This document shows, piece by piece, positions 35,101 through 35,623 of a DNA stretch of 35,623 bases. Within the stretch, counting starts at the first letter, position 1; each line of letters begins with the position of its first letter. The notes below the pieces were generated by a model that saw only the letters and a program-made list of their open reading frames with translations, searched no databases and was not told the origin of the DNA. This DNA comes from Oscillatoriales cyanobacterium USR001 (GTDB lineage: Bacteria > Cyanobacteriota > Cyanobacteriia > Cyanobacteriales > Microcoleaceae). The position numbers and the translations under genes were made by a program. The stretch covers positions 1 through 35,623 of the forward strand of contig MBRE01000024.1 of the NCBI GenBank assembly GCA_001698425.1, read 5' to 3'.

Positions 35101-35605
35101 AAGTTTTAAAGCTCATAATGAAGTAATCTGGAAATTAGCTTTTAGTTCTGATGGTAAATTACTCGCCTCTGCCAGCGGCGATCGCACGGCTAAAATTTGG
35201 CAACTTAATGGTAAATTAGTGACAACACTTAACCACAATAGTTCAGTTTGGGGAATAGCTTTTAGTCCTCAAGGGGATTTTGTCGTTACATCTAGCCGAG
35301 AAGATCGTCTTAAATTTTGGCAATTAGATGGAAAATTATTAAGGAGTGTATCCGGTCAAGGTAACGGCTTCGATCGCCTCGCCATGAGTCCTGACGGTCA
35401 AACAATTGCCACTGCGGGAGTTGATACTAATGTAAAATTATGGAGTGCCAATGGAGAGTTACTAGCGACTTTACCGGGACATAAAGGAATGGTGCTGAGT
35501 GCTGCTTTTACTGCTGATAATAACTACCTGGTTTCTGGGGGAGATCCTGGCTCATTAATTATCTGGAATTTAAAGCAAATTCGCGCTCTGAATAATCTTA
35601 ATTAG
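32174..35605 (+). CDS. AAA-like domain/WD40 repeat protein with one membrane span
   Basis: This 1143-residue cyanobacterial AAA-like/WD40 protein starts with an ATPase of about 380 residues: the P-loop [12 protein letters not shown] (41-52, K48) and the Walker [10 protein letters not shown] (137-145, D142/E143). A linker region (about 380-430) leads to a charged coiled coil (about 430-470, rich in Glu, Ala, Lys and Gln), a membrane span (about 476-495), a helical segment with [19 protein letters not shown], and then fourteen WD40 repeats from about 567 to 1135, enough for two seven-bladed propellers. Repeats 6 and 7 are degenerate. The layout resembles STAND-type signal proteins with an NTPase switch and a repeat sensor, but the trigger and output are unknown. 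It is transcribed with the small membrane protein 12 bases upstream. Confidence 0.88.
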   Translation: MTLYQYQVGGSLKNDDLTYVPRQADTEIYEALKNGEFCYVLNSRQMGKSSLLVRTMNRLQQSRFICSSLDITQIGSENITPEQWYKGIVADLWRSFKLLGKFNLKTWWKEEEEISLIQRLNHFIDQLLKVQFPQEKIVIFVDEIDSILSLKFPVDDFFALIRFCYNQRAIDPEYNRLTFAIFGVATPSDLIQDKNRTPFNIGKAIEIQGFKFEEAQSLVTGLASYTESGAEILKEILNWTEGQPFLTQKICALVQKASQENPNNKLTIPTGMAGFWVESLVQAKIIQKWESQDEPEHLRTIRDRLNYHQEHKGRLLGIYQQILQGTEITTNDSWEHTELILSGLVVKNQGYLQVKNQIYASVFNPNWVATELSQLRPYSQTFDAWIASQKIDDSRLLRGQALKDAQIWSQGKSLSDLDYQFLAASVEWDRKEVQMALEAERSKAIEAESKAIEVQLAEQKQRLLQEQKTARLQRLFLGAISVAFLVASGLGLFAFKQYRESRISEIKALTSSSEGLLVANRQLDAMLAAIKAKKQLESLGIVDNEITKNVEKVLNQAVYGSYEFNRLSGHKGSVPGVDISPDRKLIATGGEDKTVRIWKPDGTLLHILNHSGSVWRVVFSPDSRLLVASSVDGSIKLWRVDGTLIKSFQAHQGPAWGVAFGPNSKLIASSGGDATVKLWTLEGKQLKTFIGHKNIVQNIAFSPDGKIIASAGGDSKIKLWSLDGKLLKILEGHQNAIWNLTFCPSTNLLASVSEDDTAKFWKLDGTLVTTIQNDLIFRGIYCLGKYIAAVQEDNTIKKWKSDGTLIEELKELNSVVRYMKIRSDGLMEVAANDRGIIKLWKLNNSLLKSLTGHQKAIWEVATSMDGKLIASMSEDQTLKLWKTDGTLLQTIAGKGAIFRTAVFSPDSKILVTGSLNKLVQLWDVRNPQTSQIKLLKTLVGHESPINAVAISPDGKIIASGDNNSIKLWNFDGKLLQSFKAHNEVIWKLAFSSDGKLLASASGDRTAKIWQLNGKLVTTLNHNSSVWGIAFSPQGDFVVTSSREDRLKFWQLDGKLLRSVSGQGNGFDRLAMSPDGQTIATAGVDTNVKLWSANGELLATLPGHKGMVLSAAFTADNNYLVSGGDPGSLIIWNLKQIRALNNLN

Positions 35606-35623
35606 GGCTTGCTGAATCAGTGC

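Overview
The window is from a cyanobacterium, probably filamentous and non-heterocystous, although the genus cannot be read from the sequence. The evidence is the many HIP1 octamers (GCGATCGC), the heptameric STRR-type tandem repeats, the Ycf49/DUF2499 and DUF3593 pair, several Uma2-family genes, WD40 and AAA-WD40 proteins, hybrid kinases with phytochrome-type GAF domains, and the fused mannose-1-phosphate guanyltransferase/phosphomannomutase-like protein. No tRNA, rRNA, CRISPR array or intact transposase gene was recognised.

Layout. 1-2961 (minus strand): csaB, an Uma2 gene, trmB, and the start of a Gln/Asn/Pro-rich repeat protein cut by the left edge. 3033-4650 (plus): two small membrane proteins (DUF2499, DUF3593) and a seven-repeat WD40 protein, the last two overlapping by one base. 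4789-8514 (minus): a complete, uninterrupted dnaE. 8767-21108: a signalling island with three hybrid histidine kinases (one minus, two plus), a REC-GGDEF diguanylate cyclase, and a small GHKL (RsbW/SpoIIAB-like) protein whose ATP-binding motifs are in the wrong order. 21145-22203 (minus): a methyltransferase and a small membrane protein. 22419-25685 (plus): the nucleotidyltransferase/PMM-like fusion and ssb. 25989-28368 (minus): an S1-domain ribosomal protein, a dienelactone hydrolase and a small membrane protein. 28533-30000 (plus): two near-identical tandem Uma2 genes with a trace of a third. 30121-35605 (plus): thioredoxin, a LOG-family protein, and a two-gene unit of a small membrane protein and an AAA-like/WD40 protein.

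How the genes work together. The signalling island is the only cluster with a clear common theme. One REC plus coiled-coil module starts two of the kinases and the diguanylate cyclase, and the kinases carry PAS and GAF sensor domains, so the island could link sensing to phosphorelay and c-di-GMP output. The rest is mainly housekeeping (trmB, dnaE, ssb, rps1, trxA) mixed with cyanobacterium-specific families.

The intergenic regions are rich in repeats: two heptad arrays built from the same two words, a 50-bp triplicate, two long hairpin elements resembling MITEs, and several dispersed palindromes. The observations I rate highest are the permuted GHKL protein, the mosaic Uma2 duplication, the intein-free dnaE, and the 182-bp palindromic element bounded by a 10-bp direct repeat. 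I did not find a clearly new multi-gene system.
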